From Flaccisagitta enflata (taxonomy: Eukaryota; Chaetognatha; Sagittoidea; Aphragmophora): a stretch of DNA of 64,000 nucleotides. Each line of letters begins with the position of its first letter. Positions within the stretch are counted from its first letter, which is position 1. Under the pieces are notes generated by a model. It was not told the DNA's origin. It worked only from the letters and a program-made list of their open reading frames with translations, and ran no database searches. Below, one piece after another: positions 1 through 12,894 of the stretch. The DNA is taken from assembly GCA_965153355.1 (NCBI GenBank), contig OZ231127.1, positions 41,230,001-41,294,000 on the forward strand. The letters are read 5' to 3'. Both the position numbers and the translations under genes were made by a program.

Positions 1-427
1 TATTTCCGCTATCACAACGTAGTTTGTTGGCTTGGGCTCAGCAACCGCCTGTAAATTCTTACCAAGCCAGTACTTGCTCTTAACTCCGCTGCAGCGCATA
101 GGCAGTTCAGGATTTAAGTTTGGGCCTTTCCCGTTGAGGAACAAGGAGCAACAATTTCTGCTGGTGCAGAATTTTTTTCATTTATTTTATGACCACTATC
201 CACTTTTTGGTGGGTGGCTACATAAAACACATGACGATGTTGATAAGTTTTACATGCGATTAAGATTTTTTTTCTTGATTCACAACATAAAGGATTAAGC
301 TCTGATTATGTTCTTTATTCAAACTCACAGTATTCCAACTAAACTAAGTTACACAAGAGCTGTCATCATAAAACTACTATATGCAAATAATATCAATGCT
401 GACTGTAATTACCATCATTTACATTTC

Positions 428-457
428 GATCTTCTCCTTCTCTTTCTTTTTTTTTTT

Positions 458-490
<33 letters not shown>

Positions 491-594
491 TTCTTCTTTT
501 TCTTCTTCTTCTTCTTCTTCTTCGTCTTCTTCTTCTTCTTCTTCTTCTTCTTCTTCTTCTTCTTCTTCTTCTTCTTCTTCTTCTTCTTCCATCT
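428..594. repeat. Pyrimidine microsatellite (TTTC)n then (TTC)n
   Basis: A T-rich run passes into TTTC units and then about 30 TTC units, broken once by TCG. Open frames over it are homopolymeric Phe, Ser or Arg and are not genes. Confidence 0.95.
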
Positions 595-603
595 TTGGGA
601 GCT

Positions 604-1035
604 GCCGACATCCCCCTTTCCCTGCCGAGAAGAGGCGCTGCTCGCTGCTCCAAAATCAAGAGGCCTGCACCTTGGTCTGTCGGTCGGTCGGTCCGTCCAT
701 CCGTTTGTAACAAATATTTCTAAATTTTTGATTGTTTTAACGTTTCTTAACAGGTTTTAACCTTTCTTTATAATTCCTAATATTTTATAACATTTTTTTA
801 GCATTTTTTAACATTTCTTAAAATTCTACCTTTTTTAACATTTCTAAATTTTTCAAAGCACTTTTTTAACATTTTTCAACATTTTTCAACGTCTTTCTAA
901 CATTCTTTAACATTCTTTAACATTTTTCAACTTTTTTAAACATTTCTCAACATTCTTAACATTTCAACATGTTTTTTTTGTCTTTTGTTTGTCATTTCCA
1001 GACGCACGCGACTGTTGCCCTCTTGGGCTTGTTTC
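604..1035 (-). mobile_element. Degenerate short element with AACATTTTTC minisatellite
   Basis: A short CCGT/CGGT tetranucleotide run (about 679-705) is followed by a degenerate 10-11 bp tandem array of the AACATTTTTC type (about 735-975) and then by ACGCACGCGACTG. This order matches the reverse orientation of the hairpin-ended family described elsewhere in the window, but the terminal hairpin is not recognisable. Treated as an old relic. Confidence 0.4.
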
Positions 1036-1553
1036 TTCTTAACGACTTGTTTCAAATGAGCCTTTGCACAACTCTCAATTTGACCAGGAACCATCGTTGA
1101 CGGGTGACGTTAATGTTTGCATAGGACTAGCATTGGAATCAAGATTGCTTTCATGCAAAATCTTTGTCTTTGGTTCCCGATAGATTTGAAAGACACACAA
1201 TGGCTCATTTAAACGCATTTTTGCAAAGGAAAAACATATTTGCTAGGGGAAGTTCAATATTGGCTTTTTCTAGGCACTCTGGCCACTATACTTATCCTGT
1301 CATTTCTTTTATTCATTGGCAATCAAAGAAATCCACGAAAACAGACAAAACCTTTAGAATAATCTGATCCCTGCACATGTTTGGGCTTTTTGCTTAATTC
1401 GTCCCGACAGCCCGAACGAAGTTTGGCGAACAAAAAGTTACCGACAAGAACATTCTTAATCACAAGCATAATTAGCAGTGCGTAACTCTAAGAGCGTCCG
1501 ACAACGACAATGTCAGCAATAAGAAATTTGGAGCGACAGTTGTGGCAGGGGGA
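1036..1553. other. Unique AT-rich sequence, no gene seen
   Basis: No coding pattern, splice-bounded exon or RNA gene is recognisable here. A 67-codon frame at 1164-1367 has no motif and no relative elsewhere in the window. Confidence 0.5.
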
Positions 1554-1815
1554 ACAAGGCCAAGTAGGCCAACGATGCGTCCTCTTTTGAATGAATGTTT
1601 TTTATGAATGAATGCTTTTTTTTTGTGAATGAATGTCATTTGTGAATGAATAGATGATTTAATGAATGAATTACTTGTTGTATGCTTCTTTTACTGGGTT
1701 AAAACCTTTTTTCTGATGAAAATATGCTTTTTTTTTTATGTTTTAAATGAATGCGTTACCAACCAACCAACAGACCGAGGGACACAGCCTATTATAGAGA
1801 TGCGAGGACGCATCT
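1554..1815 (+). mobile_element. Hairpin-ended short element, GATGCG subtype
   Basis: It starts ACAAGGCC and ends in the hairpin GATGCGAGGACGCATC followed by TA. Near the left end GATGCGTCCTC (1574-1584) is the exact reverse complement of GAGGACGCATC (1804-1814), an 11 bp inverted pair. Between them lie a GAATGAATG-type tandem tract and an ACCAACCAAC-type tract. This is the layout of the Helentron-associated (HINE) class: asymmetric inverted ends, a terminal stem-loop and an internal microsatellite. It carries no coding capacity. Confidence 0.7.
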
Positions 1816-2429
<614 letters not shown>

Positions 2430-2639
2430 GGGTACGGGTGAGTAAAATAAAGATGAGAAAATGCATTTATGCGCTTTTGTGTGACTCTACGTGCATAAGT
2501 TTGGTTTTGCATTCCCCATGGGCAAAAAAGCAACTTTCTACATATCTTTGTACTTGGTTCTATCGCTGTTTGCCTCTCTGTGTGAGGGTTGTCTGCTATT
2601 ATATATGTATATTGTGAGCGGCCTATCAGGCTCTACGCC

Positions 2640-2667
2640 TGTCTGTTTGTCTATTTGTCTGTCAGTT

Positions 2668-2730
<63 letters not shown>

Positions 2731-2733
2731 GTG

Positions 2734-2829
<96 letters not shown>

Positions 2830-2847
2830 TGTGTCTGTCTGTCAATA

Positions 2848-2912
<65 letters not shown>
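2640..2912. repeat. Compound (CT)n-(GT)n-(CTGT)n-(CT)n microsatellite
   Basis: CT repeats (about 2668-2726) pass through TTTTTGTG into about 40 GT units (about 2741-2832), then CTGT units and a second CT run. The 209-codon open frame across it is repeat translation. Confidence 0.97.
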
Positions 2913-2914
<2 letters not shown>

Positions 2915-3467
2915 CTTTTCTCTCTTTTTTTTCCACGCGAGGAAAAAAAGGGACTCAAAAATTCGCCAAACTCGATTTCCAACACGTGAGACTCCATAAG
3001 TCTTTGCCTTTACACGCTTTCTGTGACTCACACACTTTCTCTCTCCTTGTCTCTCTTTGTTTCTATCCTACCATCACTGAAATTCAGTCTGTCTGGTCAT
3101 CTCTGTTTACCCCTTACTAACACCCCTTTCAAAATTAAACAAACTGGGAAAGTGATCAAAATTGATAGTAAAAATGCATTGAGAGGGCTGAAATTTGACA
3201 GAGATAGCTCAAACATAGTATTTCCGTAATCCGAGGCCAAATAGACCCTTCATTCTAGTGCGTGGCCCTGGTAGTGTGCTATGTCAAAAATGTGGTGGAA
3301 GATTTTGACTGATTTTGACAAGAAATCTATTTGTGAGGAGACGGCACAGACTTTCCCATTTTTTCCCATATGAGTGGGAAGAAAACTGCCATTTCCGAGT
3401 TGTTACATAACTACTAAGCAACAATGACCCATTGGAAATAAGGAACAGCCCAAAAAAGTGACCAAAG
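2913..3467. other. Unique flank left of the segmental duplication
   Basis: No supported gene. The sequence up to the AG of CCAAAG at 3467 is not found next to the second duplication copy, so the left duplication boundary lies here. Confidence 0.5.
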
Positions 3468-4158
3468 CCCTTGACAAATTGGTTGGTTTCACCGGTCAGT
3501 TTGGAACTTCCAGCAAAAACACAGTAGAATGACGCCAATTGAAAGAAGAGATTAGGAGTCAGTGGTTGACATTCTTTGGACTTTTTTTGTGTAACCCTGC
3601 TAGAAATTACATAATTCAAACTTACCTTAACACTTAGACTCTTAATAAGTAATTTATAAAGCATCTACAGACTTTTTCTGATCCCAGTTCGCCTAATTTT
3701 GAGAGGGGTGTTATATGTTTGTCCGACTGTCTCTCGACTTTTTTTTCTGGGTTAGATGGAATTTGTGACTTTCTCAATGTTATGGAGGCATGGGGCATCA
3801 TGCATCATACTTTGTTCAAGTCACCAGAAATTTAGTATTGAGTTAGAAATTCAGAAATTCAAAAAAATAAGTCTCTGGCAACGTCTCCTAAAACTGCTCC
3901 TAATCTCTTTGAACTTTCATCCACGAGACTTCATTACGCCTAAGACTAAAAGTCATCTAAATGATTCTCATACGCTTAAGTGATTATGACGCAAGGTTGT
4001 GTTTTCCGTTTCTCTTAAATTTTTGTTGAATCATACTTCTTTTTGTATATTCACGGATCCTGCTCATCTTGTTCATATAAGCAAGCATTGTCATCCGTCC
4101 CTGCCACTTTCCTCATTTTGTCTCTCCCTCTGTCTTTGTTTGATTGCTTTCTCTTTTG

Positions 4159-4162
<4 letters not shown>

Positions 4163-4218
<56 letters not shown>
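4163..4218. repeat. (CT)n microsatellite
   Basis: About 28 CT units, preceded by CTCTTT-rich sequence that is absent from the second duplication copy (27785-27840). Confidence 0.95.
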
Positions 4219-4225
<7 letters not shown>

Positions 4226-5089
4226 TGTTGTGAACTAGATATTCGCACATGCCCTTTCACAAGTCACAGCTCCAAGTTGGAGCAAGTGGCGGTAAGAGGG
4301 GGGATAGGAGGAAGAGGAAGAGGAGGAAGTGGAAGAAGAAGATGAAGATTCATAGGAGGAGCCGGGTTAGAGAGTGTGAAAACAGACGAGAAACGAGGAG
4401 GCATAAAAGTGATAAAGACATAGAAAACTACTTCGAGGGTTCATTCTCATGGGAAAAATCTTTTTGCTCTTTTGCAAACCATGCCAAAATTGCTCTACAG
4501 TGCCACTGTCAGTGGGAGGAACGAAGACTTATTCAACGGTACCTGTTTGGCCTCAACAAGAACGACTAAGGAAAATGTTGTATGATGTATGCCCCAAGTG
4601 ACAAGTAACCTGGGGTTACAATATTGTTTTGGATGGGTAGAAGAAGACAGGGGCTCAAAATTGCGTTTAACACTTTTCAACTCGACCCCTTTGGATAAAT
4701 GGACCACATGGACGTACAAAGCCTCTGAAAGAGGCCTATAAGAGGTCATATCCGTCCATCATTCATGAGTCAAAACTGTTCCCGCACTTGGACGAACCCT
4801 TTATGAGAGAGAAGATGGTAATGCCTTTTTCAATCTTCCCACTCTTCCACTTAATTACGACAAATTTTTTCAGTTTTTTTTTATTCGCTCATAAAATCTC
4901 CGAAGCGGGTGTGATTTTATGGTCGCCTGAAAAGGGAACGATGATGTACACACGTTTCAGTTAATGAGCTGCTTTCACCATCATGAATGACAGTTGCGTG
5001 TGTGACCATGTCTCATTTTTTACGATAAATCCAAATTTCGTAAAATGTGCCCATTTTGACATTCCATTTCCTTTTTTTTAAATCGGCAG

Positions 5090-5290
5090 TCGCTGAAATT
5101 GGTAACCATCCGGAGACGTGACCTTTCGGAAAAGTAACATGGACAACACTGATAGTCTTTAGCTAAAATTTATTAATTCTAGGAGAATTGACTTGGGAGC
5201 CATGACAATAAAACATCGATACTCTTTTGCTATGATTGGTTACCTTTGGGAGAAGTGACTTGGGAGCAATGGCGATGAAGCACTGATAAT
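5090..5290. repeat. Degenerate tandem repeat of about 70 bp
   Basis: Related blocks contain GACTTGGGAGC(C/A)ATG followed by a CA(T/C)(C/T)GATA-like motif (around 5189-5222 and 5248-5292), with a weaker third block to the left containing AACACTGATAGTC. Also present at about 28712-28912. Confidence 0.5.
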
Positions 5291-5773
5291 CTGTTGTATC
5301 CCATGAAGATGTTTGTACCAATCCCGACGTTCCAAAATGCAGATTTCGCCACACTCGAAATTCTGATGAAAACAAACAGATGATAAAGAATGAACATTGT
5401 GTAATGATCCATTGAAACAACGAGTCACGGTGAATCCATACTATGTCTCTGAACGCGAGCGATGAAGAACGCCAAAGAGAAGATGCCCTCTCCAACGTTG
5501 GTCTGGAAACTCTGGATTAGGGCGTATCAACAGGAATTTAGGGGTTAACATTTTTTTACGCAGCATAAACGGAAGTGAATGGTCGCGTCGCTGCGGCGAA
5601 TTGCCATGAAATGAGCTGCCAACAAGACTTTTAAGTCGGATGCAACACGACTTTATACCACGCCAAACAGTCGATAAGTCCTTCCCTGTTTACTTATTGA
5701 AGCATTTTATTACCACTGCCAAAATTACACATTAGACCAAATACCTTTGTGGCCTTCTCTCTTAATGCGGCTA

Positions 5774-5856
5774 CATGCCCCTGCCCAATCGTATACGACT
5801 GATGAAGCCGCTCATCCGGCCTTGTTAAAGAAACAAGGCCGGATGAGCGGCTACCT
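5774..5856. mobile_element. Head-to-head 5' ends of two hairpin-ended elements (palindrome)
   Basis: A reversed 5'-end fragment (GCCCCTGCCCAA...CCGGCCTTGTT) abuts the start of the full element at 5833, forming the palindrome GCCGCTCATCCGGCCTTGTT / AACAAGGCCGGATGAGCGGC around a short spacer. The same structure is at about 29397-29478. Confidence 0.75.
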
Positions 5857-6071
5857 TAGTCGCGTGCGGGTGGGCAGGGGCAGTATTTGAGTTACTAAAG
5901 CACTTGGGCAAGTGCAGTGAGGCCGAAGACCGCAAAAACATAAAAAAAGTAAAATAGGGACCGACCGACCAACAAACCGACCGACTGACCGACTGACCGA
6001 CTGACCGACTGACCGACCGACCGACCGACCGACGGACAAAGCGGGGTGTAGTGCCGCGTAGCACGCGACTA
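5833..6071 (+). mobile_element. Hairpin-ended short element, TCGCG subtype
   Basis: It starts ACAAGGCCGG, then has AGTCGCGTGCGGGTGGGCAG, a middle with GAAGACCGCAAAAA, a (GACC)n tetranucleotide tract, GGACAAAGCGGGGTGTAG, and the terminal hairpin CGCGTAGCACGCG ending in ACTA. The left motif GTCGCGTGC pairs with GCACGCGAC at the right end. Non-coding. Confidence 0.8.
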
Positions 6072-6465
6072 AAGAAATTGGCTCTTTTTTGAGTTTTTTT
6101 TTTTTTTTGGAAAAGAGGGAACCAATTGAAAAGAGATGCATTCGCTTTGCTGAGGCTTCAAGAATCGATGTGTGCATGCGAAAGTTTGGAAGTGCCAAGC
6201 CCTAAAACCATCATCACTTTCAAACTTGTTCATCCGTAAATTTACCGTCAAACACAAAATACGCCAGAATAAAGAAAGAGGATGAGAAAGGAAAAATACA
6301 TGAAAACATGAAAGAAAACAGAGAATATAAGAGTAAGAGAGAAAAAAGAAAAACAGAAAGTTGATACAGGAGAGAGAGAGAAAAAAAGAAAGAAAGAATG
6401 AAGGAAAAGAATAAAGAAAAAAGAAAAAAGAAAAAGAATAAAGAACAGGTCGCCCAAGGGCAATA

Positions 6466-7034
6466 TATGGTCAGCGATACCCTTTGCCCTGCTTTGAGTG
6501 ATTGTGAGTTGGAGTGAGGGGAAGCAGGGCAGCGGCCCCGAAGGGGACGAAGTCCTGTAGAACACAGGGGGACTTTCGTTCGTCCTGCCTTACTTGGAAG
6601 AGATGCTACATAGAGGGTTGACTGAAGGCCTTCAAGAGCTTAAATTGAGGTCTAAGAAGGCTGATGTAAGGCCTGAGAATGCCAATTGGAAGCTTGAGAG
6701 GACTAACTTGAGGCCTAATTTGAGGCATGAGAGGACAGGTTTGAGGCATGGGAATTTCGATTTGAGGCCTGTGAGGCTTAGTTTGAGGTCTAAAAGGCCA
6801 GGTTTGAGGCTTGAGAGGTCGGATTTGAGACCTGAGAGGCTGGATTTGAGGCCTGAGAGGCTGAATTAGAGGCCTGAGAGGTTGGATTTGAGGCCTGAGA
6901 GGCTGGATTTGAGGCCTGAGAGGCCAGATTTTAGGCCTGAGGGGCCTGATAAGGGAGGGACGCACGAACGAACGGACGAACGGACGAACGAACAAAAGTC
7001 CCCTGTGTTCTACAGGACTGTCTTCGCCCTGCCC
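6466..7034 (+). mobile_element. Inverted-repeat-framed minisatellite element (first)
   Basis: A leader (TGGTCAGCGATACCC...GCCCTGC) is followed by an arm starting GGGCAGCGGCCCCGAAGGGG (6527-about 6585) and an array of about 21 bp units of the GAGGCCTGAGAGGCTGGATTT type. The inverted arm follows (about 6979-7034, ending CCCTGCCC), then A-rich DNA. Open frames with LDLRPER-like repeats are translations of the minisatellite. Confidence 0.75.
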
Positions 7035-7205
7035 AAAAAAAAAAAAAAAGAAAAAGAAAAAGAAAAAAAGAGAAAGGAAAAAGAAAAAGAAAAAGAAAAA
7101 AAGAAAAAAAAAGAAAAAGAAAGAAAAAGAAAATAAAAAAAAGAAAAAGAAAAAGAAAAAGAAAAAGAAAAAGAAAAAGAAAAAGAAAAAGAAAAAGGAA
7201 AAAAG
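7035..7205. repeat. (AAAAAG)n purine tract
   Basis: A-rich tract with GAAAAA units, directly abutting the right arm of the minisatellite element. Confidence 0.95.
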
Positions 7206-7221
7206 TCATCCAAGGATCGCA

Positions 7222-7642
7222 CATGGTCAGCGGTACCCGATGCCCTGCTTGGAGTGATTAGCTGAAGAAGTAGAGTGAGAGCAGGGCAGCGGCCCCAAAG
7301 GGCCGATGTCCTGTAGGACACAGGGGTGAATTTCCATACGTCCTGAGAGGGCATTTATGAGGCCTTAGTGGTAATTTTCCATGATATTCAATGGGAATTT
7401 TGCATTTTAATCAATTTCTCACCAATTTGCCATGTTATCCAATAGGAACTTTATATTTTTCTTAGTTTTCATCAATTTTCCATGATATTCAATGGGAAGT
7501 TTGCATTTTGTCAATTTCCATTTTATTTGATGGGAATTTGAGGCTTGAGAAGCTTGGGGGGGGGACATATGGACAGACGGATGGACGTATGGAAATTCAC
7601 CCCTGTGTCCTACAGGATATCGGCCTTTTGGGGCCGCTGCCC
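7222..7642 (+). mobile_element. Inverted-repeat-framed minisatellite element (second)
   Basis: Leader TGGTCAGCGGTACCCGATGC, left arm 7284-7343 and inverted right arm 7583-7642. The arms are 60 bp and differ at about two positions. The core is a different minisatellite from its neighbour: diverged units around TTTTCCATGATATTCAATGG. The right arm is again followed by AAAAAG. Confidence 0.8.
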
Positions 7643-7758
7643 AAAAAGTAAAAAGAAAAAAGAAAAAAGAAAAAAAAGAAAAAAGAAAAAAGAAAAAAAA
7701 AAAAATAAAAAATAAAATAGAAAAAAAAAAACAAACAAAAAACAAAAAAAAACAAGGC
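7643..7758. repeat. A-rich (AAAAAG)n/(AAAC)n tract
   Basis: A-rich simple sequence separating the minisatellite element from a short-element fragment (ACAAGGCCAAGTTATGGCC). Confidence 0.9.
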
Positions 7759-8262
7759 CAAGTTATGGCCAATAAGTGCGCCTCGCTTGATTGAGAATAT
7801 GTGAATCAACGTTTTTAATGAATGAATGAATGAATGAATGAATGAATCTTAAAAAGGCTGGATAAACGGCTACTCCAGCGGCGCGTGGGTAGGCAAGGGT
7901 TGTATTTGAGGAAAGTAAGAACAAACAAGCGATCAAACAAGCAAACAAACAGAAGAACAAACACACAAACAACCAAACAAACCAATAAACCAATAAACGA
8001 ACAGATGAACAAATGAACAAACGAACAAATGAACAAACGAACAAATGAACAAAGGAACGAACAAACGAACAAACAATCAATCAAACAAACAAACAAACAA
8101 ACAAACAAACAAACAAACAAACAAAAAAACAAACAAACAAACAAACAAACAAACTAACAAACAAACAAAAATCACAAAAAAAAAAAAAAAAAAAACCACC
8201 AAAAAACAACCAAAAACACACAAACACACAAACACAAAAACACAAACAAAAACAAAAACTGA
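7757..8262 (+). mobile_element. Fragments of hairpin-ended elements plus (AAAC)n
   Basis: ACAAGGCCAAGTTATGGCCAA with GTGCGCCTCGCTTG is followed by (GAAT)n. A second 5'-end-like sequence (GGCTGGATAAACGGCTACTC, GCGGCGCGTGGGTAGGCAAG) follows, then about 330 bp of AACA/AAAC tetranucleotide repeat. No right-end hairpin was recognised, so these are called partial. Confidence 0.5.
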
Positions 8263-8579
8263 TCGATGGATGGCTGAAAGAAAGGATTCACATTGGGAAT
8301 AGTATCAAGAATTCTACATCTACACTTGTGTGTTATCTTTGCACTTTGACAATTCTCTAGGTGATCGCGAGTACCGTGGGAGTACTTGTATTTGAACCAA
8401 CATCCTATCTTATCTTAGCCCTTTTACTTTTATTTTCTCCCTCCTTTTTTTCCCAAGTTCTCTTTTTCACTTTGGAAGTAATGGAACATTTTCTCTCTTT
8501 TTCCTTTGCCTCACTCAATTTTCTTTTCTACGCCGAAGAGGAACAAAAGAGGAAAACGATGAATGCCACTTTGACGAGA

Positions 8580-8965
<386 letters not shown>

Positions 8966-9307
8966 CTAACATGTTGAACATTCATCCGAAAGTAGCCGCT
9001 GCGTCTATGTCATACCCACTTTACCCAGTGATCATTGTATCGGGGTCCTGTCATAATATCATTGCTAGTAGGTGATAGTAAACATATTAAATTGAAAGAA
9101 AAAAAAGCTAGGAGATTTACAAAGACAGAAAGTGAATAAAGAAAAATGGAGAGAAAAAAAGAAGGAATAAGAAAAAAATAACTAAGTCAAAAAGTAGGGG
9201 AGAAAATAAGAAATAGGGAGATAAGTCCAGTGAAAAGAGAAAAAAGAAATTGAGGAGACATTTTGACGAGCTTCGCCAGCGATTTCAAGAGCCCTTCACC
9301 GGTCGGT

Positions 9308-9627
<320 letters not shown>

Positions 9628-9919
9628 ATGATGAGAGAGAAAGAGAGAGAAAAAGACAAAGACTGATGAGAGAGTGGGACGTTGAAAATATGAGTGGGAG
9701 ATCTTTTAAGATGAGGCAAGACATAAATCAGGGGATAATAATGAGAGGGATGACTGAGGGATAGGGGAGGGGAAGGGGTTTAAAACTGAGCAATTGTGAC
9801 TGTACATAGGAAGGCCACCCCCAATAAATGTCAGGGTTTCGCAGTCGAGGGGGTTTAGTTTTTACAATTGATTCTATCACCAGGCCTGCATGCCGGTAAA
9901 AGATTAAAGAAAGGAATAA

Positions 9920-10035
<116 letters not shown>

Positions 10036-10236
10036 AGACGCACGAACAGAGAAAAAAGAGAGAGATAGAGAGAGCAAAAGAGAGAAAATGAATAAAGAGG
10101 GTGAAGATCAAGGAAGCTGGAATGGCTGAGAGCGCAAAAAATGGAGAAGGTAATAGACGAGGGTGTTTCTCATGCCATACGAGCTGGAAAGAGGGGTGGA
10201 ACGACAACGACTTAAATGCGAATCCTCCAGATGTAT

Positions 10237-10337
<101 letters not shown>

Positions 10338-10588
10338 TGTTGTAAACTGATAGACGAAAAAACATGTTAGGAAAATGGGTGTTGTTATATCGCTGCCAGT
10401 TCAGTGGCTGATTAATTCTTATGGTTTTTCAGATGAAGATGATGAGTTGTTGGATGTGTGTGAAACGCATAAAAATTCTGCCTCGTGGACTCACCGGAAG
10501 CAGAAACTCTCATGTTGTAAGTAAAGTAACACTAAAAGTAGTAATACTATTGATAGCAAAGTAATACTCACAGTGTTCCTAAAATTTT

Positions 10589-10762
10589 TAGTCGCAGACA
10601 CGCGACTATACACCTTGCTGACTTGCTGTCGGCCTGTCGGTCGGTCTCTCGGTCGGTCCATTGGTCGGTCCGTTCATCGGTTTTTTTTTAAATGTTAGTA
10701 GCTTTTAGCTATACTGCCACTGCCCACCCATCCGCGACTGGGGTCTGCGTATACGGCCTTGT
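10589..10762 (-). mobile_element. Hairpin-ended short element, reversed
   Basis: In plus-strand order: TAGTCGCAGACACGCGACTA, a (CGGT)n/(CGGTC)n tract, CCACTGCCCACCCATCCGCG, GGGTCTGCGTATACGGCCTTGT. This is the reverse of the family layout. Repeated at 34130-34302 in the second duplication copy. Confidence 0.75.
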
Positions 10763-11094
10763 TTTGATAAGATATTCGTTTTTAGGAGAGATAAGTGTTC
10801 ATGAGCGTATAAGAAGAGAGGCGTGTGAGATCTGCTGCAACACAGTGTTTTTTCGCCCAACGCTTCGCTGAAAATTGTTTCTACATAAATTGTGGCAGAA
10901 AATGGCATAATTGGCAAAAAGAGGCGACAGCTTACGCGATATTCTTGGCAATGGACCACAGAAGAAAATGGAATAATGGACCAAAACGGAAACGACACTC
11001 GGTTGCGTTCATACAGAATTCGCAAATACGGATAGTGCAAAGAATCATTGCCAAAGATACATTAACACACACTATCACACACACTTGTACACAT

Positions 11095-11197
<103 letters not shown>

Positions 11198-11654
11198 GGC
11201 GTATGGGAAGGGATGTTAGCTGATGTCCGATACCACTTGCTAACAGCTACTACTTGACACCACTCTCTGTCGAACACCACTTGCTTAAATTGGACACAAA
11301 TTCAAGCTTAGACTGAGAAGAAATGAAAATTATGGCTGAATACAGGTGATTCTCTCTTTTTTTTTCCTTTTTTTTTTTGCTCAAAAGAATCGATAATGAT
11401 TGTGTTTTCGTTTTTTTGTAAGATGATGGTGAATTTTTTTCTACCATACGCATTTTGTCGGACACAGATAAAAGCCTGACGGCCCTGGCGATAACAGAAC
11501 GTTTTTACACACGGAGCACGCACACACATACAAGCACAGGAGTAGCAAAGCGAAGGGCACCTATCAAATGGGAACATACGCCCAATCGAGCAAATCAAAT
11601 GGGCAAAGGACTGGATGGTGATGGCTGATGCAGATGAGGGATATAAAAGATAAA

Positions 11655-11764
11655 GAAAAAGAAAAAGAAGAAGAAGAAGAAGAAGAAAAAGAAAAAAAAA
11701 AGAAAAAGAAAAAGAAAAAGAAAAAGAAAAAGAAAAAGAAAAAGAAGAAGAAGAAGAAGAAGAA

Positions 11765-11796
<32 letters not shown>

Positions 11797-11860
11797 AGAG
11801 GCAGAAGAAGAAGAAGAAGAAGAAGAAGAAGAAGAAGAAAAAGAAGAAGAAACAGAAGTA
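11655..11860. repeat. (AAAAAG)n-(GAA)n tract
   Basis: Purine tract with an AAAAAG-type left part and a GAA right part. Counterparts at 35190-35380 and 36893-37068. Confidence 0.97.
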
Positions 11861-12092
11861 GGGGAGTACGAGATTCAGGAGAAAATCACTTTTTTCAAAA
11901 TATCACTCTTGCTACCAGATAAACATGTGAGTAGGGCTTAGATAAGATGTTAGAAACTTTTTTCAGCTCAATCGGTTGAAAAAAACCCCTCGGATTGCTT
12001 AAAAAATCGATTTTTCTATGATTTTAAGCGTTTTTGCTTGCTATTTTTGGCAAAAAAATGTTTTAATCTAATTCTTAAGCTATATTTCAACT

Positions 12093-12882
12093 TGAGATCG
12101 TTTAGCGTCTAGTTTCTTAGCAAGCTCCTGATGCGTAATCGCGAGAACTGACTCCACTGCGTAGCTGCGCTAATGATTTGGAACGCACACCCGCTTAGAA
12201 CGAATTGTTGAGATGAGCGGTCAAGTTGTCCGCGAAATCAGTCTATTCGTGGAATCCTGACGGACAGAGAAAAAGGAAAAAGGTTAGGACAAGCTCTGTA
12301 CATCAATGAAAGATACTTTTGTATGGCGCCAAAAATGATAAAAGGTCAAGGACTTACACGGATGTTGTCGAACGGTTTCCAATCTAGGCGCAGGGCAGGG
12401 AAGTCGGGGAAAAAGCATCAAAAATCGAGTCTTTAACTGAGATCGTGTAATCGAATGTCAGAAAGAAAGTCAGGGAAGCTACTTTTACTTAACCTGGAAA
12501 CAGCAAAAAATGAGTCAAAACATCACGAGATTTGAAATTATTTGGCAGCAATGAAACAATGATAAATAGACTCGTCACGTCGTGGGAATTCGATAGAGGG
12601 GTCGAAGTCTTTTCTCCTCTAAGCGGTTGAGAAGATATAGTTCATCAATTCTCAACCGGAAGTCAGCGCTTCCGGCGCGCGCGCGCGTTCCTCCCCTTCC
12701 TCCGTCGATCGAAGATCTCTCTCCTTCTTCCTCGATTTCCTCCACTCTGCAGTCGAGCAGACGCCATCTTGGATTTTCGGCGGCGAGAGAGCCCCTCCTC
12801 TTCTTCGGGATCCGCGGAGTCGACTGCATCCGATCGAGCGCTTCTTGACCTGCATATGGTGGGGAATGTGAAGAATGTCACA
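12093..12882 (-). repeat. BEL/Pao 3' LTR, about 790 bp
   Basis: Read on the minus strand the segment begins TGTGACATTC and ends CGATCTCA, a canonical TG...CA LTR. It is immediately preceded by a purine run AAATGGGGGGAC (12883-12894) that serves as the polypurine tract. The outer end abuts CAACT at 12088-12092. In the other duplication copy the same host sequence continues uninterrupted (CAACT then TTAAAAC near 35610), so the LTR end is an insertion boundary. The matching 5' LTR is not in the window. Confidence 0.7.
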
Positions 12883-12894
12883 GTCCCCCCATTT
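12883..12894 (-). other. Polypurine tract of the BEL element
   Basis: AAATGGGGGGAC on the minus strand immediately upstream of the TGTGAC LTR start, where plus-strand priming occurs in LTR elements. Assigned by position and composition. Confidence 0.6.

Noticed and set aside
381-710. Open frames of poly-Ser, poly-Phe or poly-Arg; similar frames over GA, CT, GT, GAAA and GAA tracts elsewhere
   Set aside because: They are translations of simple repeats, open on several frames of both strands at once.
3284-3664. 126-codon minus-strand frame at the duplication edge
   Set aside because: It crosses the boundary between unique and duplicated DNA, has no recognised motif, and a different frame results in the second copy (27061-27327). 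This argues against selection on it.
4249-4569. 106-codon plus-strand frame beginning MPFHKSQLQ, kept in both duplication copies
   Set aside because: Identical copies of a recent duplication give no evidence of constraint. Composition is basic and low-complexity, and no motif is seen.
5163-5495. 110-codon minus-strand frame
   Set aside because: It overlaps a degenerate tandem repeat of about 70 bp that explains its internal similarity.
6594-6995. Repeat-protein-like frames (LDLRPERLDLRPER and its reverse-strand equivalents)
   Set aside because: They are open because the 21 bp minisatellite unit is a multiple of three; frames are open on both strands and broken in other copies.
7815-8144. 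Cys/Phe/Val-rich frame resembling a membrane protein
   Set aside because: It is the reverse strand of an AAAC microsatellite.
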